DNA of 33,436 nt from CTSOIL-112 sp964293815 (GTDB lineage Bacteria; Pseudomonadota; Gammaproteobacteria; Burkholderiales; Burkholderiaceae), in the NCBI GenBank assembly GCA_964293815.1, contig CAXYYC010000028.1, positions 1-33,436 of the forward strand, in the 5' to 3' direction. Positions 16,853 through 25,648 of this stretch are shown one piece after another. A program made the translations under genes and the position numbers. Below the pieces are notes generated by a model. It was not told where the DNA came from. It worked only from the letters and a program-made list of their open reading frames with translations, and did not search any database. Positions within the stretch are counted from its first letter, which is position 1. Each line of letters opens with the position of its first letter.

Positions 16853-17362
16853 TTATCGAACCAGCCATTGATACAATTGCACACCAGCCGAAAACACCAG
16901 CAAGGTATACAACGCCGCCAACACATCATCAATCATCACACCAAAGCCACCTTTGACCCGCGCATCGACTTGGCGAATCGGATACGGCTTCCAAATATCA
17001 AACAGGCGAAACAAACCAAACGCAATCGACTGCTCCAAAAAGCTAAAATGCATCGGCGAAAGCATTGCCAACACCAGCCAAAACGCCCAAATTTCGTCGA
17101 ATACAATCGACGAATCGTCCTGCACACCCATTTGCTTGCCGGTCACGCCGCAGGCCCAAACACCAATCGGGAATGACACGGCCAAAATCAGCCACCACAT
17201 CCACGACCACTGGATAAACGTTTGATTTAAAAAGACAAAAAACACCCAGCCGACCAAAGTCCCCCAAGTCCCCGAGGCCGGATGCAGCAAGCCCGAACCC
17301 ATGCCCTGAGCGATCATGTGCGCCGGATGAATCAACATCCATTGAAAACGTGTTTGTTGCAT
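16853..17362 (-). CDS. pgpA: Phosphatidylglycerophosphatase A
   Basis: Removes the phosphate from phosphatidylglycerol phosphate, the last step of phosphatidylglycerol synthesis, at the inner membrane. The 169-residue protein shows the family landmarks GSGLLHPASGTWGT, DDSSIVFDEIWAFW (acidic Mg-binding cluster), FRLFDIWKPYPI and GGFGVMIDDVLAALY. Three to four membrane segments are visible. ATG 17362 has AAAGGA six bases upstream. A 110-base spacer without obvious signals separates it from thiL. Confidence 0.95.
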   Translation of the reverse strand: MQQTRFQWMLIHPAHMIAQGMGSGLLHPASGTWGTLVGWVFFVFLNQTFIQWSWMWWLILAVSFPIGVWACGVTGKQMGVQDDSSIVFDEIWAFWLVLAMLSPMHFSFLEQSIAFGLFRLFDIWKPYPIRQVDARVKGGFGVMIDDVLAALYTLLVFSAGVQLYQWLVR

Positions 17363-17472
17363 CAAAATTCCTTTGTAACCACTTCAATCACCTGCCAAAC
17401 CATCAACAGAGCAAAAAAACCTCAGTCATGACAAGCACAAATTGGTGACGATTTGTAACGGCTCGGCAGGCC

Positions 17473-18504
17473 TCAAAAATGGCGATAACCCGATGGCGCT
17501 TCGCCGCCCAACACCTCAGCCAAAGCCGCCTCATCCCGCGCTTGCCACACAATGGCTGGCGCTTGTTCCGTGACCGCGACGATCTCGCCAATGCAGGTCA
17601 CGCGTAGCGCGTGCGTCTGTGCCAGCGATTGTAACGCAGATTGCACCGCTGGCGAATCCTTTGGCGCAGTAAAACACAGCTCATACTCATCACCACCGCT
17701 GAGTGCATAGCGCCACGCCTGCACCTTTGGCACGCCGCGCAACGCCGGATGCAAAGGCAAGGTATCCACATCCACCCGCGCCGCCACAGCGCAAGCATCC
17801 AAAATATGCCGCAAATCACCCGCCAGACCGTCACTTAAATCCAGCATACTGCTGGCCACGCCGCGCAGACCTTGTGCAAACGCCACGCGCGGCATGGGTC
17901 GCTCCAAACGCGCCTGTGCCAATGCCAAATCAATCAAATCCGTTGCCGAAGTTTGCTCACGCAGCACATCTAACGCATACGCCGGTGCGCCCAGTTCACC
18001 CGTGACATAAATCCCGTCGCCCACGCGCGCGCCGCTGCGCGTGATCGCATGTCCTGTCGGCACTTGACCAAACACCGTAACATTGAGTACCAGCACGGGA
18101 CTGCGCGTGGTGTCGCCACCGATCAGCGGACACTGAAAGCGCTCGGACATGGCGAACAAACCCTCAGTGAATCCCGCCAGCCACGCCTCGTTCACACTCG
18201 GTAAACCAATCGACAGCGTAAAACCAATGGGTTGCGCCCCCATCGCGGCCAAGTCGGACAAATTCACCGCCAGCGCCTTATGCCCGAGCGCGTCGGGCGC
18301 GACATCGGCAAAAAAATGCCGTCCTTCGACCAACATATCGCTGGAGACCACGCATTGATGCCCGTCACGCACGCGAAACAGCGCCGCATCATCGCCTATG
18401 CCCAAATCCACCTGTGCTGCGGTGTCTAAAAGCGAATTGGCGCGTTTAAAATACGCGCCAATCAATGCAAATTCGTCCAAATGACTCATCGCCTGTTCAC
18501 TCAT
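17473..18504 (-). CDS. thiL: Thiamine-monophosphate kinase
   Basis: Phosphorylates thiamine monophosphate to the cofactor thiamine diphosphate with ATP. The 343-residue protein contains the family motifs in order: EFALIGAYF, GIGDDAALF, SSDMLVEGRHF, VNLSDLAAMGA, GGDTTRSP, DLSDGLAGDL and GGDEYELCF. Its ATG 18504 overlaps the nusB stop by four bases (ATGA), a classic coupling arrangement. A second ATG at 18489 would give the more typical N-terminus, and I cannot decide between them. Confidence 0.95.
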   Translation of the reverse strand: MSEQAMSHLDEFALIGAYFKRANSLLDTAAQVDLGIGDDAALFRVRDGHQCVVSSDMLVEGRHFFADVAPDALGHKALAVNLSDLAAMGAQPIGFTLSIGLPSVNEAWLAGFTEGLFAMSERFQCPLIGGDTTRSPVLVLNVTVFGQVPTGHAITRSGARVGDGIYVTGELGAPAYALDVLREQTSATDLIDLALAQARLERPMPRVAFAQGLRGVASSMLDLSDGLAGDLRHILDACAVAARVDVDTLPLHPALRGVPKVQAWRYALSGGDEYELCFTAPKDSPAVQSALQSLAQTHALRVTCIGEIVAVTEQAPAIVWQARDEAALAEVLGGEAPSGYRHF

Positions 18505-18929
18505 CCCACCGCGTTGACTTCCAAGGCTCGGCTTTGCGCCGCCAGTTTGTCCAACACGCCGTTGACGTATTTAAAACCATCGGTACCACCAAAACTTTTG
18601 GCGATTTCAACCGCTTCGTTAATCACCACTTTATACGGCACCTCCAGCTGCGTTTGCAACTCATACGCCGCCACCAGCAAAATGCCGTGTTCAACGGGGC
18701 TGAGTTCGGCCAGCGGACGATCGATGTACGGCGCAATCGCACCGCGCAAATCCTCAGCTTGTGCCGTCGCGCCTTTGTACAGGGTTTTGAAATAGGCTTC
18801 GTCGGCTTTGTGAAAATCCGGCGTTTCGCGGATGTAGGCCTCGGCCGCACCGGCGTCGCCACCGGTCATCAGCCATTGGTACAGCGCCTGCACCGCCAAT
18901 TCGCGTGAACGTCTACGCGCACTTTTCAT
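18501..18929 (-). CDS. nusB: Transcription antitermination factor NusB
   Basis: RNA-binding protein that joins NusE (S10) on boxA to form the rRNA antitermination complex. The 142-residue all-helical protein starts with the typical RRRSRELAVQALYQWL, has LSPVEHGILLVAAYEL in the middle, and ends with VVINEAVEIAKSFGGTDGFKYVNGVLD-type sequence. Its start codon follows the ribH stop without a spacer. The ribH-nusB pairing is widespread in proteobacteria. Confidence 0.96.
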   Translation of the reverse strand: MKSARRRSRELAVQALYQWLMTGGDAGAAEAYIRETPDFHKADEAYFKTLYKGATAQAEDLRGAIAPYIDRPLAELSPVEHGILLVAAYELQTQLEVPYKVVINEAVEIAKSFGGTDGFKYVNGVLDKLAAQSRALEVNAVG

Positions 18930-19433
18930 TTAGTCGTCCTCTTTTTCGGATTCTTCGGTCTGAACAAAGCTCAAAAAGTCGTCCAACGCCTCGTACAAAC
19001 ATGCCATTTCAATCGCCACCCGCGCTGCTTCCGCGCCTTTTTCGGCCATGCGCACTTCGGCTTGCTCGTCGTTTTCGGTGGTCAAAATCGCATTGGCAAT
19101 CGGCATATTGTGATCCAAGCCGACTTTGGTGATGCCTGCGCCGGACTCATTCGCCACCAAATCAAAGTGGTAAGTTTCGCCACGAATCACGGCGCCCAAT
19201 GCGATCAGCGCGTCAAATTCCTCTGACTGCGCGAGCATTTGTAAGGCCAGCGGCACTTCCAACGCGCCCGGCACGGTGATGTACAGGATGTCTTCTTCGG
19301 CAACACCTTTGGCCATCAATTCGGCCACGCAGGCGTTGAACAGGCCTTCGCCGACATTTTCGTTAAAACGCGCTTTGACGATGCCGATGCGCAAGCCTTC
19401 GCCGTTGATTTCGGGTTTAAACTCTTCAACCAT
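18930..19433 (-). CDS. ribH: 6,7-dimethyl-8-ribityllumazine synthase
   Basis: Condenses 5-amino-6-ribitylaminouracil with 3,4-dihydroxy-2-butanone 4-phosphate (made by RibB) to lumazine, the penultimate step of riboflavin synthesis. The 167-residue protein shows the substrate sites RFNENV and VPGALEVPLALQ, and GAVIRGETYHFD with the catalytic histidine. It ends in an acidic tail (EESEKEDD). It lies 15 bases after ribBA. Confidence 0.96.
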   Translation of the reverse strand: MVEEFKPEINGEGLRIGIVKARFNENVGEGLFNACVAELMAKGVAEEDILYITVPGALEVPLALQMLAQSEEFDALIALGAVIRGETYHFDLVANESGAGITKVGLDHNMPIANAILTTENDEQAEVRMAEKGAEAARVAIEMACLYEALDDFLSFVQTEESEKEDD

Positions 19434-19448
19434 TTCACTTCTCCTTAA

Positions 19449-20621
19449 TTATTCAATGGCGGTAAAGCCAACCACTTCCAGATCAAAACCGCCCATAGAC
19501 GGCATTTTACGCGGACTTCCGAGCAAATTCATGCGTTTTACACCCACGTCCTTCAAAATTTGTGCGCCGATGCCGTATAAACGCAGTTCGCTCGGCACTT
19601 TCGGTGCAGCGCTTTCAGGGTGCGCCAGTCGTTGAAATTGCGTAATCAGGCGACTCGGCGCTTCTTGACAATTGAGTAGCACCGCGACCCCCGCGCCTTG
19701 CTCACGAATATGCGCCAGCGCACTGTTGAGCGACAAGGAATGCGTGGTATTCTGCGTATCGAGCAAATCCAACACCGAAAACGGCTCATGCACGCGCACC
19801 GGTACGACGTCAGTGCCTTCGATGTCGCCATGCACCAGCGCCAAATGCGTCTGCCCCGCCGTCGGCTCCTCGTACAGCACGGCAGTGAATTCACCCACCG
19901 TGGTCTGCATGGTGTATTGACCGACGCGCTCAACCAGTTTTTCGCGCGCACTGCGGTACTCGATCAAATCGGCAATCGTACCGATTTTCAGGTTGTGCTC
20001 ACGCGCGAACTCTTTTAATTCGGGCAAACGCGCCATTTCGCCATCCGGCTTCATGATTTCGCAAATCACCGCCGCCGAGGTCAATCCGGCCAAGCGCGTC
20101 AAATCGCAACCAGCCTCGGTATGCCCCGCCCGCACCAGCACGCCGCCATTACGCGCGCGCAGTGGGAAAATATGCCCAGGCTGCACAATGTCACTGGCGC
20201 AGAACTGCTCGCCGGAGGCCACCGCGATGGTACGGGCGCGATCAGAGGCAGAAATGCCGGTGGTCACGCCCTCACGCGCCTCAATCGAGACGGTGAAATT
20301 CGTACCGTACTGCGTACCATTTTCACCGACGCCGACCATCATCGGCAAACCAAGCGCATCGCAACGCGCTTCGGTCAAACACAGACAGACCAAGCCACGC
20401 GCGTGCGTGACCATGAAATTAATCGCCGCCGGCGTGACAAAATCCGCCGCCAGTACCAAATCGCCCTCATTTTCACGGTCTTCTTCATCGACCAGCACCA
20501 CCATGCGACCGGCTTTCAGCTCGGCGATGATTTCCTCGGTGCTCGCCATGGCCTGCGGCTCGATGGGGGCGGGAATGTTCGGATCGATGATCTCTACTGC
20601 GCTTGCATCATGGGATGACAT
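19449..20621 (-). CDS. ribBA: DHBP synthase with a degenerate GTP cyclohydrolase II-like domain (RibB active; RibBX type)
   Basis: The N-terminal half (about 25-225) is a complete 3,4-dihydroxy-2-butanone 4-phosphate synthase. It has the acidic Mg site DEEDRENEGD (45-54), THARGL (72-77) and HTEAGCDLTRL (from 167). The C-terminal half (about 226-390) aligns with GTP cyclohydrolase II, keeping LVHGD, VRVHE and LYGIGAQILKDVGV. It lacks the zinc-binding SECLTGDxxGSxRCDCG segment (FSVLDLLDTQNTT occupies its place), has a single cysteine (C318), and has lost the catalytic RQEGRGIGL segment. I therefore infer RibB activity only. Such RibBX proteins are known in proteobacteria, with a separate RibA elsewhere. 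The gene lies between ribE and ribH. Confidence 0.93.
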   Translation of the reverse strand: MSSHDASAVEIIDPNIPAPIEPQAMASTEEIIAELKAGRMVVLVDEEDRENEGDLVLAADFVTPAAINFMVTHARGLVCLCLTEARCDALGLPMMVGVGENGTQYGTNFTVSIEAREGVTTGISASDRARTIAVASGEQFCASDIVQPGHIFPLRARNGGVLVRAGHTEAGCDLTRLAGLTSAAVICEIMKPDGEMARLPELKEFAREHNLKIGTIADLIEYRSAREKLVERVGQYTMQTTVGEFTAVLYEEPTAGQTHLALVHGDIEGTDVVPVRVHEPFSVLDLLDTQNTTHSLSLNSALAHIREQGAGVAVLLNCQEAPSRLITQFQRLAHPESAAPKVPSELRLYGIGAQILKDVGVKRMNLLGSPRKMPSMGGFDLEVVGFTAIE

Positions 20622-20663
20622 AAAAATACTCTATGTGATTGATTGGGTTGATTTCGATAGGCG

Positions 20664-21302
20664 TCATTGTACGTGATTTGTCGGTTCACCACGCATGAGT
20701 TGATCGACGTAGCGCGCCAATAAATCGACCTCGAAGTTAACCGCATCGCCCGCTTTTAAGTACTGAAACACCGTATGCGTCATGGTGTGCGGAATCAGAT
20801 TGATCGTGCCAAAAACATGCGTCTCATCCGTCCACACGCGGTTGACGGTCAAACTCGTGCCGTTCAATGTCACCGAGCCTTTATCGGCGAGGAAACGACG
20901 CCATTGAATCGGCGCGGCGAAGATCAGCTCAAACGATTCACCCACCGGCGTGAGCGACACAATGCGTGCGACGTCATCCACATGCCCCGAGACCAAATGC
21001 CCACCGAGGCGATCAGATAGACGCATGGCTTTTTCCAAATTCACATGGCCGACACGATCCAAACCACTGGTTTTGCTCAAACTCTCATGCGAGACATCGA
21101 CCGCAAAGGTTTTGGCCGCTGTATCCAAGGTCACCACGGTCATGCACGCGCCATTGATGGCAATCGAATCCCCCAGCGCCACGTCGGATAAATCCAAATC
21201 CACCGTCTGCACCGTCACGCGCATACCCGAACAGCGGCTGTCCGTACCCAACGGCATCACCGCGACAATCTGCGCCACATCGGCGATAATTCCTGTAAAC
21301 AT
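20664..21302 (-). CDS. ribE: Riboflavin synthase alpha subunit
   Basis: Dismutes two molecules of dimethyl-ribityllumazine to riboflavin and the RibH substrate. The 212-residue protein starts with the family hallmark MFTGII and has two lumazine-binding repeats (about 1-97 and 98-200). The first includes SIAINGACMTVV, and the second SVTLNGTSLTVN in the matching position. It is the first gene of the long minus-strand operon. Its Shine-Dalgarno (GGAG) is set rather far back, about 11 bases. The name ribC is used for the same gene in some species. Confidence 0.96.
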   Translation of the reverse strand: MFTGIIADVAQIVAVMPLGTDSRCSGMRVTVQTVDLDLSDVALGDSIAINGACMTVVTLDTAAKTFAVDVSHESLSKTSGLDRVGHVNLEKAMRLSDRLGGHLVSGHVDDVARIVSLTPVGESFELIFAAPIQWRRFLADKGSVTLNGTSLTVNRVWTDETHVFGTINLIPHTMTHTVFQYLKAGDAVNFEVDLLARYVDQLMRGEPTNHVQ

Positions 21303-21325
21303 ACTTATTTTTACTCCAATCGGGT

Positions 21326-21354
21326 TCTATACTACTCATCCGAACATCAATGAA
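21326..21354 (-). promoter_or_regulatory. Possible promoter of the ribE operon
   Basis: On the minus strand TTCATT (21349-21354) and TATAGA (21326-21331) are 17 bases apart, about 25 bases before the ribE start, in the 93-base spacer divergent from the aldo/keto reductase gene. Matches to sigma-70 consensus are partial. The spacer is too short for an FMN riboswitch. Confidence 0.3.
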
Positions 21355-21395
21355 TTCAACGCACGATTCTAACATTTTTACCAAGAGGACACCCC

Positions 21396-22469
21396 ATGAA
21401 AACCATCCCACTCGGCCACAGCGACCTGAGCGTCACCCCCATTTGTCTGGGCACGATGACTTTTGGCGAACAGGTCAATGAAATCGATGCGCACAGCATC
21501 CTCGCGCACTCGTTGGAGCGCGGGGTGAATTTCCTCGACACCGCCGAAATGTACTCGGTACCAGCCAAAGCCGAAACCTACACCCTGACCGAAGCCATCA
21601 TTGGCCGCTGGTTTGCACAAAATCCGGGGATGCGTGAACGCTGGGCGGTTGCCACCAAAGTCGCCGGCCCGTCGCGCGGTATGCCGTGGGTGCGCGGCGG
21701 CAGCGAACAACTGCACGCAGCGGACATCCTCAGCGCCTGCGACGCCAGCCTGCAACGTCTGAACACCGACGTCATTGACCTGTACCAAATCCATTGGCCG
21801 ACGCGCCCGACCACCCTATTTGGCAAAATTTACTACGAGCCACAGGCGGGTGACAGCACAGCGATATTCGAACAGATGCACGAGCAACTGGACGCACTCG
21901 CACAATTGGTTCGCGCAGGCAAAGTCAAAGCCGTCGGGCTGTCCAACGAAACACCATTCGGCGTGCATGAATTCATCCGCATGGCCGAGCAACACGATTT
22001 GCCACGCATCGCCAGTGTACAAAACCCCTATTCGCTGGTGAACCGCTCGTATGAAAATGGTTTGGACGAAACCATGCACCTGCTCGGCGTCTCACTGCTG
22101 GCCTACTCACCACTGGCGTTTGGCCTATTGACTGGGAAATACGACAACTCCGGCTTGACCGGCGCAGACGCCCCTGCGCAAGCGCGCATGACCCTTTACC
22201 AAAGTATGCGCAATCAACGCTGGGGACGCCCCGAAGCGCTCGATGCCGCACGCCGATACAACCAACTCGCGCGTGAACACGGCCTGACACCAACGCAATT
22301 GGCTTTGGCTTTTTGCTACCACAAGCCACAGGTCGCCAGCACCATCATCGGCGTGACCTCGGTCGCGCAGTTGGACGAATGTATTGACGCCTACGACGTC
22401 ACGCTCTCGCCCGAGGTGCTGAACGCAGTTGACGCGCTGCGCTGGCAATACCGCGATCCGGCTCAATAA
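21396..22469 (+). CDS. tas: Aldo/keto reductase, Tas-like
   Basis: NADP(H)-dependent oxidoreductase with a TIM barrel. The 357-residue protein resembles E. coli Tas (346 residues) in LGTMTFGEQ, AEMYSVP and QIHWPTRPT. The catalytic tetrad is readable as D48, Y53, K88 and H133. Near the C-terminus ASTIIGVTSVAQL is the usual NADP-binding loop. The physiological substrate is unknown; Tas was found as a suppressor of tyrosine starvation in E. coli. AGAGGA lies six bases before the ATG. The gene splits the riboflavin genes, lying between ribE (divergent) and ribD (convergent). Confidence 0.9.
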   Translation: MKTIPLGHSDLSVTPICLGTMTFGEQVNEIDAHSILAHSLERGVNFLDTAEMYSVPAKAETYTLTEAIIGRWFAQNPGMRERWAVATKVAGPSRGMPWVRGGSEQLHAADILSACDASLQRLNTDVIDLYQIHWPTRPTTLFGKIYYEPQAGDSTAIFEQMHEQLDALAQLVRAGKVKAVGLSNETPFGVHEFIRMAEQHDLPRIASVQNPYSLVNRSYENGLDETMHLLGVSLLAYSPLAFGLLTGKYDNSGLTGADAPAQARMTLYQSMRNQRWGRPEALDAARRYNQLAREHGLTPTQLALAFCYHKPQVASTIIGVTSVAQLDECIDAYDVTLSPEVLNAVDALRWQYRDPAQ

Positions 22470-22524
22470 GCAAGCACTTTAGCCTGCATTGCGGATAAGT
22501 GTTCAATAGGATCAAAAAACATAA

Positions 22525-22544
22525 GGGCGTGATTCATCACGCCC
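22525..22544. terminator. Terminator hairpin between the aldo/keto reductase gene and ribD
   Basis: An 8-bp perfect stem GGGCGTGA/TCACGCCC with a 4-base loop. On the minus strand it is followed by TTATG and six T (22515-22520 as A), making it a fair terminator for ribD. On the plus strand no clear T-run follows. Confidence 0.6.
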
Positions 22545-22579
22545 CCACTTCTTTCACGCAAACCATACGCCACGGCACA

Positions 22580-23737
22580 TCATTTTTTGCGCAAACGCAG
22601 CCGCACATCATCGTCCAAAATCTGCATATCCAACCAACGCCATTGACCCGCCTGTTGCAAATCATCCAACTGCACCGACGGCATAAAATGCGCGGCAGGC
22701 AAACCCGCACCCACCACACGCGGCGCGAGGTACATCAGCAGTTCATCAACCAAGTTCAACGCCAATAGCGCCGCATTCAGCGTTGCACCCGCCTCGACAT
22801 GAATCTCATTGAACGACTGCTCGGCAAAATACGCCCACAGCGCACGCAAATCCACGCGTTCATGGCATACATCGCCCGCCGCCGTTGAAACCGTCGGCAC
22901 GCGCAACACCGTCAGATTCGCATGCTCCTGCTCCAGCAGTGCCAAGCGCATCATCAACGCACCCGCCTGTGGGTGATCCTCCGCCACCTCAGCACAGGCC
23001 AACCACACCGGACCGTCATTGAATAATTTGGCGCTCACCGGCGTTTGCGCCCACGCATCCACCACACATTTGATCGGCTGATTCACCAGCGCCACGCCGC
23101 GCACATTCAACTGCGGATCGTCGTGTAACACCGTACCCACACCGGTTACGACCACATCCGCGCGCGCGCGCCATAGATGCCCGTCCTGCCGCGCCGCTTC
23201 GCCCGTAATCCACTGACTGCGCCCCGTCGGTAGCGCCGTTTTACCATCCGCACTCTGCGCCCACTTCAGCCGCGTGAATGGACGATTCTGCGTCATACGC
23301 GTCATAAAACCGATGTTCAAATCATACGCCGCTCGTGCCAGTTCATGCTCGGGCGGCAATACCTCCACCTCGACGCCTGCGGCGCGCAATTTTTCCACAC
23401 CCTGCCCCGCCACCTGCGGATTCGGATCCAGACACGCCACCACCACCTTCGCCACCCGTGCCACGATCAAAGCGTGTGCGCACGGCGGCGTGCGCCCGTA
23501 ATGGCTACACGGCTCCAAAGTCACATACGCCGTCGCCCCCGCAGTATCAATGCCGTGCGCCTGCGCGTCACGAATCGCCACCACCTCCGCGTGCGCCTGC
23601 CCGACCGATTGCGTATGTCCCTGCCCGATGATTTGATCGTCCTTGACCAACACGCAACCGACGCGCGGATTGGGCGAACACAGACCGATGGCGTTGTGCG
23701 CCAGTTCTAATGCAGTTTGTAAATAGGAGATATTCAT
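22580..23737 (-). CDS. ribD: Bifunctional riboflavin deaminase/reductase
   Basis: Carries out the second and third steps of the riboflavin pathway: deamination of the pyrimidine and reduction of its ribosyl side chain. The 385-residue protein joins a zinc-dependent cytidine-deaminase-like domain (about 1-145; HAE and PCSHYGRTPPC hold the zinc ligands) to a reductase domain (about 150-385; RLKWAQSADGK, SQWITG, GVGTVLHDDPQLNVR, EAGATLNAALL). No strong ribosome binding site precedes ATG 23737. It is apart from the ribE-ribH block and reads from the direction of glyA. Confidence 0.95.
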   Translation of the reverse strand: MNISYLQTALELAHNAIGLCSPNPRVGCVLVKDDQIIGQGHTQSVGQAHAEVVAIRDAQAHGIDTAGATAYVTLEPCSHYGRTPPCAHALIVARVAKVVVACLDPNPQVAGQGVEKLRAAGVEVEVLPPEHELARAAYDLNIGFMTRMTQNRPFTRLKWAQSADGKTALPTGRSQWITGEAARQDGHLWRARADVVVTGVGTVLHDDPQLNVRGVALVNQPIKCVVDAWAQTPVSAKLFNDGPVWLACAEVAEDHPQAGALMMRLALLEQEHANLTVLRVPTVSTAAGDVCHERVDLRALWAYFAEQSFNEIHVEAGATLNAALLALNLVDELLMYLAPRVVGAGLPAAHFMPSVQLDDLQQAGQWRWLDMQILDDDVRLRLRKK

Positions 23738-23751
23738 ACGCGTATTTTAAC

Positions 23752-23774
23752 AAAAAAGGACGGATAAACCGTCC
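23752..23774 (-). terminator. Terminator of the GmrSD-like gene
   Basis: On the minus strand GGACGG (23769-23774) and CCGTCC (23758-23763) form a perfect stem with a 5-base loop, followed by six T (23752-23757). It lies just after the DUF262 gene stop and 15 bases before the ribD start, so it insulates ribD. Confidence 0.8.
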
Positions 23775-23792
23775 AAAACAAAATCTAACTCA

Positions 23793-25625
23793 CTATTCAA
23801 TTAGAGTTGTTTTCCAAATATCTTTTATTAAAACAATCAACAATTCATGACGCTTTTGAATAGTCTTGGCATTCCATACGGTGAATGCTTTCAGCTTCTC
23901 ATTAATTCTATTAATTGATGTATCATGCCCAGAAATAATCAACTCAGCTAAACTACGTGTTAGGTAATTTCCACTTTTTCTATACTCAACTAATTTCAAG
24001 TCATAAAAATCGTTTCCAGCCACAATATTAAGGGGCTTCTCCAACAAGGTCAAATTACCCAGGAGATTTTTATAATCATCGTAAATTTTATCAGGGTTTT
24101 CTACATCCCAACTCGTGCTCAATTCACTCTTGGGACTTTGAGGTAGTATGTGCTCAATCTCCAGATTGGTATACTGCTGCAGACTATCTCGCTCCTTTAC
24201 CCCCTTAAAGGCCATCTCGACGTGCTGCGTCAGTCGCGCTAGCAGATAACGCGTGCGGTATTGCTGCATCGAATGCAGCGTGAAGCGCTTGAGGGCATCA
24301 GTCAGTTCCTGTGACTTGCCTGCCATGTTCTTCTCGAAGTGGTCGGCAACGAAGGCGTTGAGCTGAACCTTCTGCTGCACCGGATCGCTGGCCTCGGCAA
24401 TTGCGCGCAGCTCATCAGCCCATTGCGAGAAGCTGCGCTCCAGATCCTTGGTCGGCGTCTTGGTGAAGATGTAGTAAAAGAGGAAGCTTTCCAGCTGCGC
24501 CACAAAGTGATCGAACAGCGGTTTCGGAAAGTTAGCCGCTGCCAGCAGCAAGACGTAGTGCAAGCTGAATGCACCACCGGCTAACCGCTTTAGGCTGTCC
24601 ATCGCCAGACTGGGCTTGCCGTCGTTGCCCTGCCCGTTAGCGAAGGCGAGGTAGTGTTCGACGTTACGGATGACCTTGCGCACAAATTCGAAGGGCTTGC
24701 CTGCGTAATCGCACAGCGCCGCGTTGTCCTTGGCGATGAACCAGTCGTAGATCTCGTCCTCGCGCACCACCGCATCACCGCGCTCATTCTTGATGACGTA
24801 GTTGGCCATCAGGAAGTAGCGCAAGAAGCGTAGCGGCTTTTCCTTCTCCTTCTCCAGCGGCTTGGTGATCTTCTTCCACTCGTCCTTGAGCTGAGTGAAC
24901 TGGGTTTGCTTGACCTGTGTGAACAGCAGGTTCTTGAGCAGGTCCATCGGGTTCAGACCGACCCCACGCTCATTGATGGTCTCGAAGATCTTCAGCGCAC
25001 TACTAACGTCCGTAGAGATCTGAATGAACACCACGTTGTTGGCCAGATAGCCCCAATACTTCTTCAGTTTGGCCGTGTCGTCGTAGTTATCCTTCAGGTA
25101 GCGGTAGAGCGTGCTGTAGGCGTTGACCAGGTTCTCCAGCGAGCCGAAGCTTGCGATACCTGCAGCCTGGATACCCGCCCGCACGGTCTGCGGCTCGGCA
25201 TCCAGCTCCACGAGCTTGGCCATCACTTCGCCTGCGCTCTCGTAACGCGGCTCCAGCTTCAGATTGGTGCGTACCTCGCCGTCGCTGTCCACGTAGCTGG
25301 TCGAGATCAGCCCGGAAATCATCTGCCGTTGCGGCTCACCCTGGAACAGAAGCTTGAGCGCGCAAAGCAGCAGGAAAAACGTGGTCAGGCGCTGCTGGCC
25401 GTCGATCACTTCGTAGTGGTTCTTCTGCTCGGTCGGCGACACCAGCACCGTGCCGATGAAGTATTCCCGCGTGGTGCCCGCATCGATCTGCTCGCCGATG
25501 TCCTCCAGCAGTTGATGCACTTCCTTGTCCGTCCAGACGTACTCACGCTGGTAGTCCGGGACGATGTAGAAGCACTCCCTGAAGGCTTCCTCGATGCTGT
25601 ATTTGTGGTTTTCGATGCGTGCCAT
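23793..25625 (-). CDS. DUF262/DUF1524 (GmrSD-like) nuclease, probable phage-defence protein
   Basis: A 610-residue single-chain relative of GmrSD modification-dependent restriction enzymes. The N-terminal DUF262 domain shows VPDYQREYVW, the nucleotide-site motif IDGQQRLTTF (DGQQR 75-79) and FETINERGVGLNPMDLLKN (214-232). The C-terminal DUF1524 domain carries the HNH-type motif EIEHILP (H492) and LGNLTLLEKPLN (522-533). Characterised relatives cut DNA with modified cytosines; SspE-type relatives act with phosphorothioation. No modification or partner gene is present here, so the target is unknown. The coding sequence is a mosaic: about 56% GC up to residue 482, about 33-40% beyond. The gene lies 54 bases after glyA, beyond the glyA terminator, with a weak ribosome binding site (AAAG), and has its own terminator. 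Confidence 0.9.
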   Translation of the reverse strand: MARIENHKYSIEEAFRECFYIVPDYQREYVWTDKEVHQLLEDIGEQIDAGTTREYFIGTVLVSPTEQKNHYEVIDGQQRLTTFFLLLCALKLLFQGEPQRQMISGLISTSYVDSDGEVRTNLKLEPRYESAGEVMAKLVELDAEPQTVRAGIQAAGIASFGSLENLVNAYSTLYRYLKDNYDDTAKLKKYWGYLANNVVFIQISTDVSSALKIFETINERGVGLNPMDLLKNLLFTQVKQTQFTQLKDEWKKITKPLEKEKEKPLRFLRYFLMANYVIKNERGDAVVREDEIYDWFIAKDNAALCDYAGKPFEFVRKVIRNVEHYLAFANGQGNDGKPSLAMDSLKRLAGGAFSLHYVLLLAAANFPKPLFDHFVAQLESFLFYYIFTKTPTKDLERSFSQWADELRAIAEASDPVQQKVQLNAFVADHFEKNMAGKSQELTDALKRFTLHSMQQYRTRYLLARLTQHVEMAFKGVKERDSLQQYTNLEIEHILPQSPKSELSTSWDVENPDKIYDDYKNLLGNLTLLEKPLNIVAGNDFYDLKLVEYRKSGNYLTRSLAELIISGHDTSINRINEKLKAFTVWNAKTIQKRHELLIVLIKDIWKTTLIE

Positions 25626-25648
25626 TACATTCTTTCTGTTCTAAATAA

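Noticed and set aside
17366..17472. Possible small gene between thiL and pgpA
   Set aside because: No start with a ribosome binding site and no stable hairpin was found; it looks like a plain intergenic spacer in the operon.
20622..21395. FMN riboswitch upstream of the riboflavin genes
   Set aside because: The leaders of ribE (93-base spacer), ribBA (42 bases) and ribD (55 bases) are too short, and I saw none of the conserved RFN-element segments.
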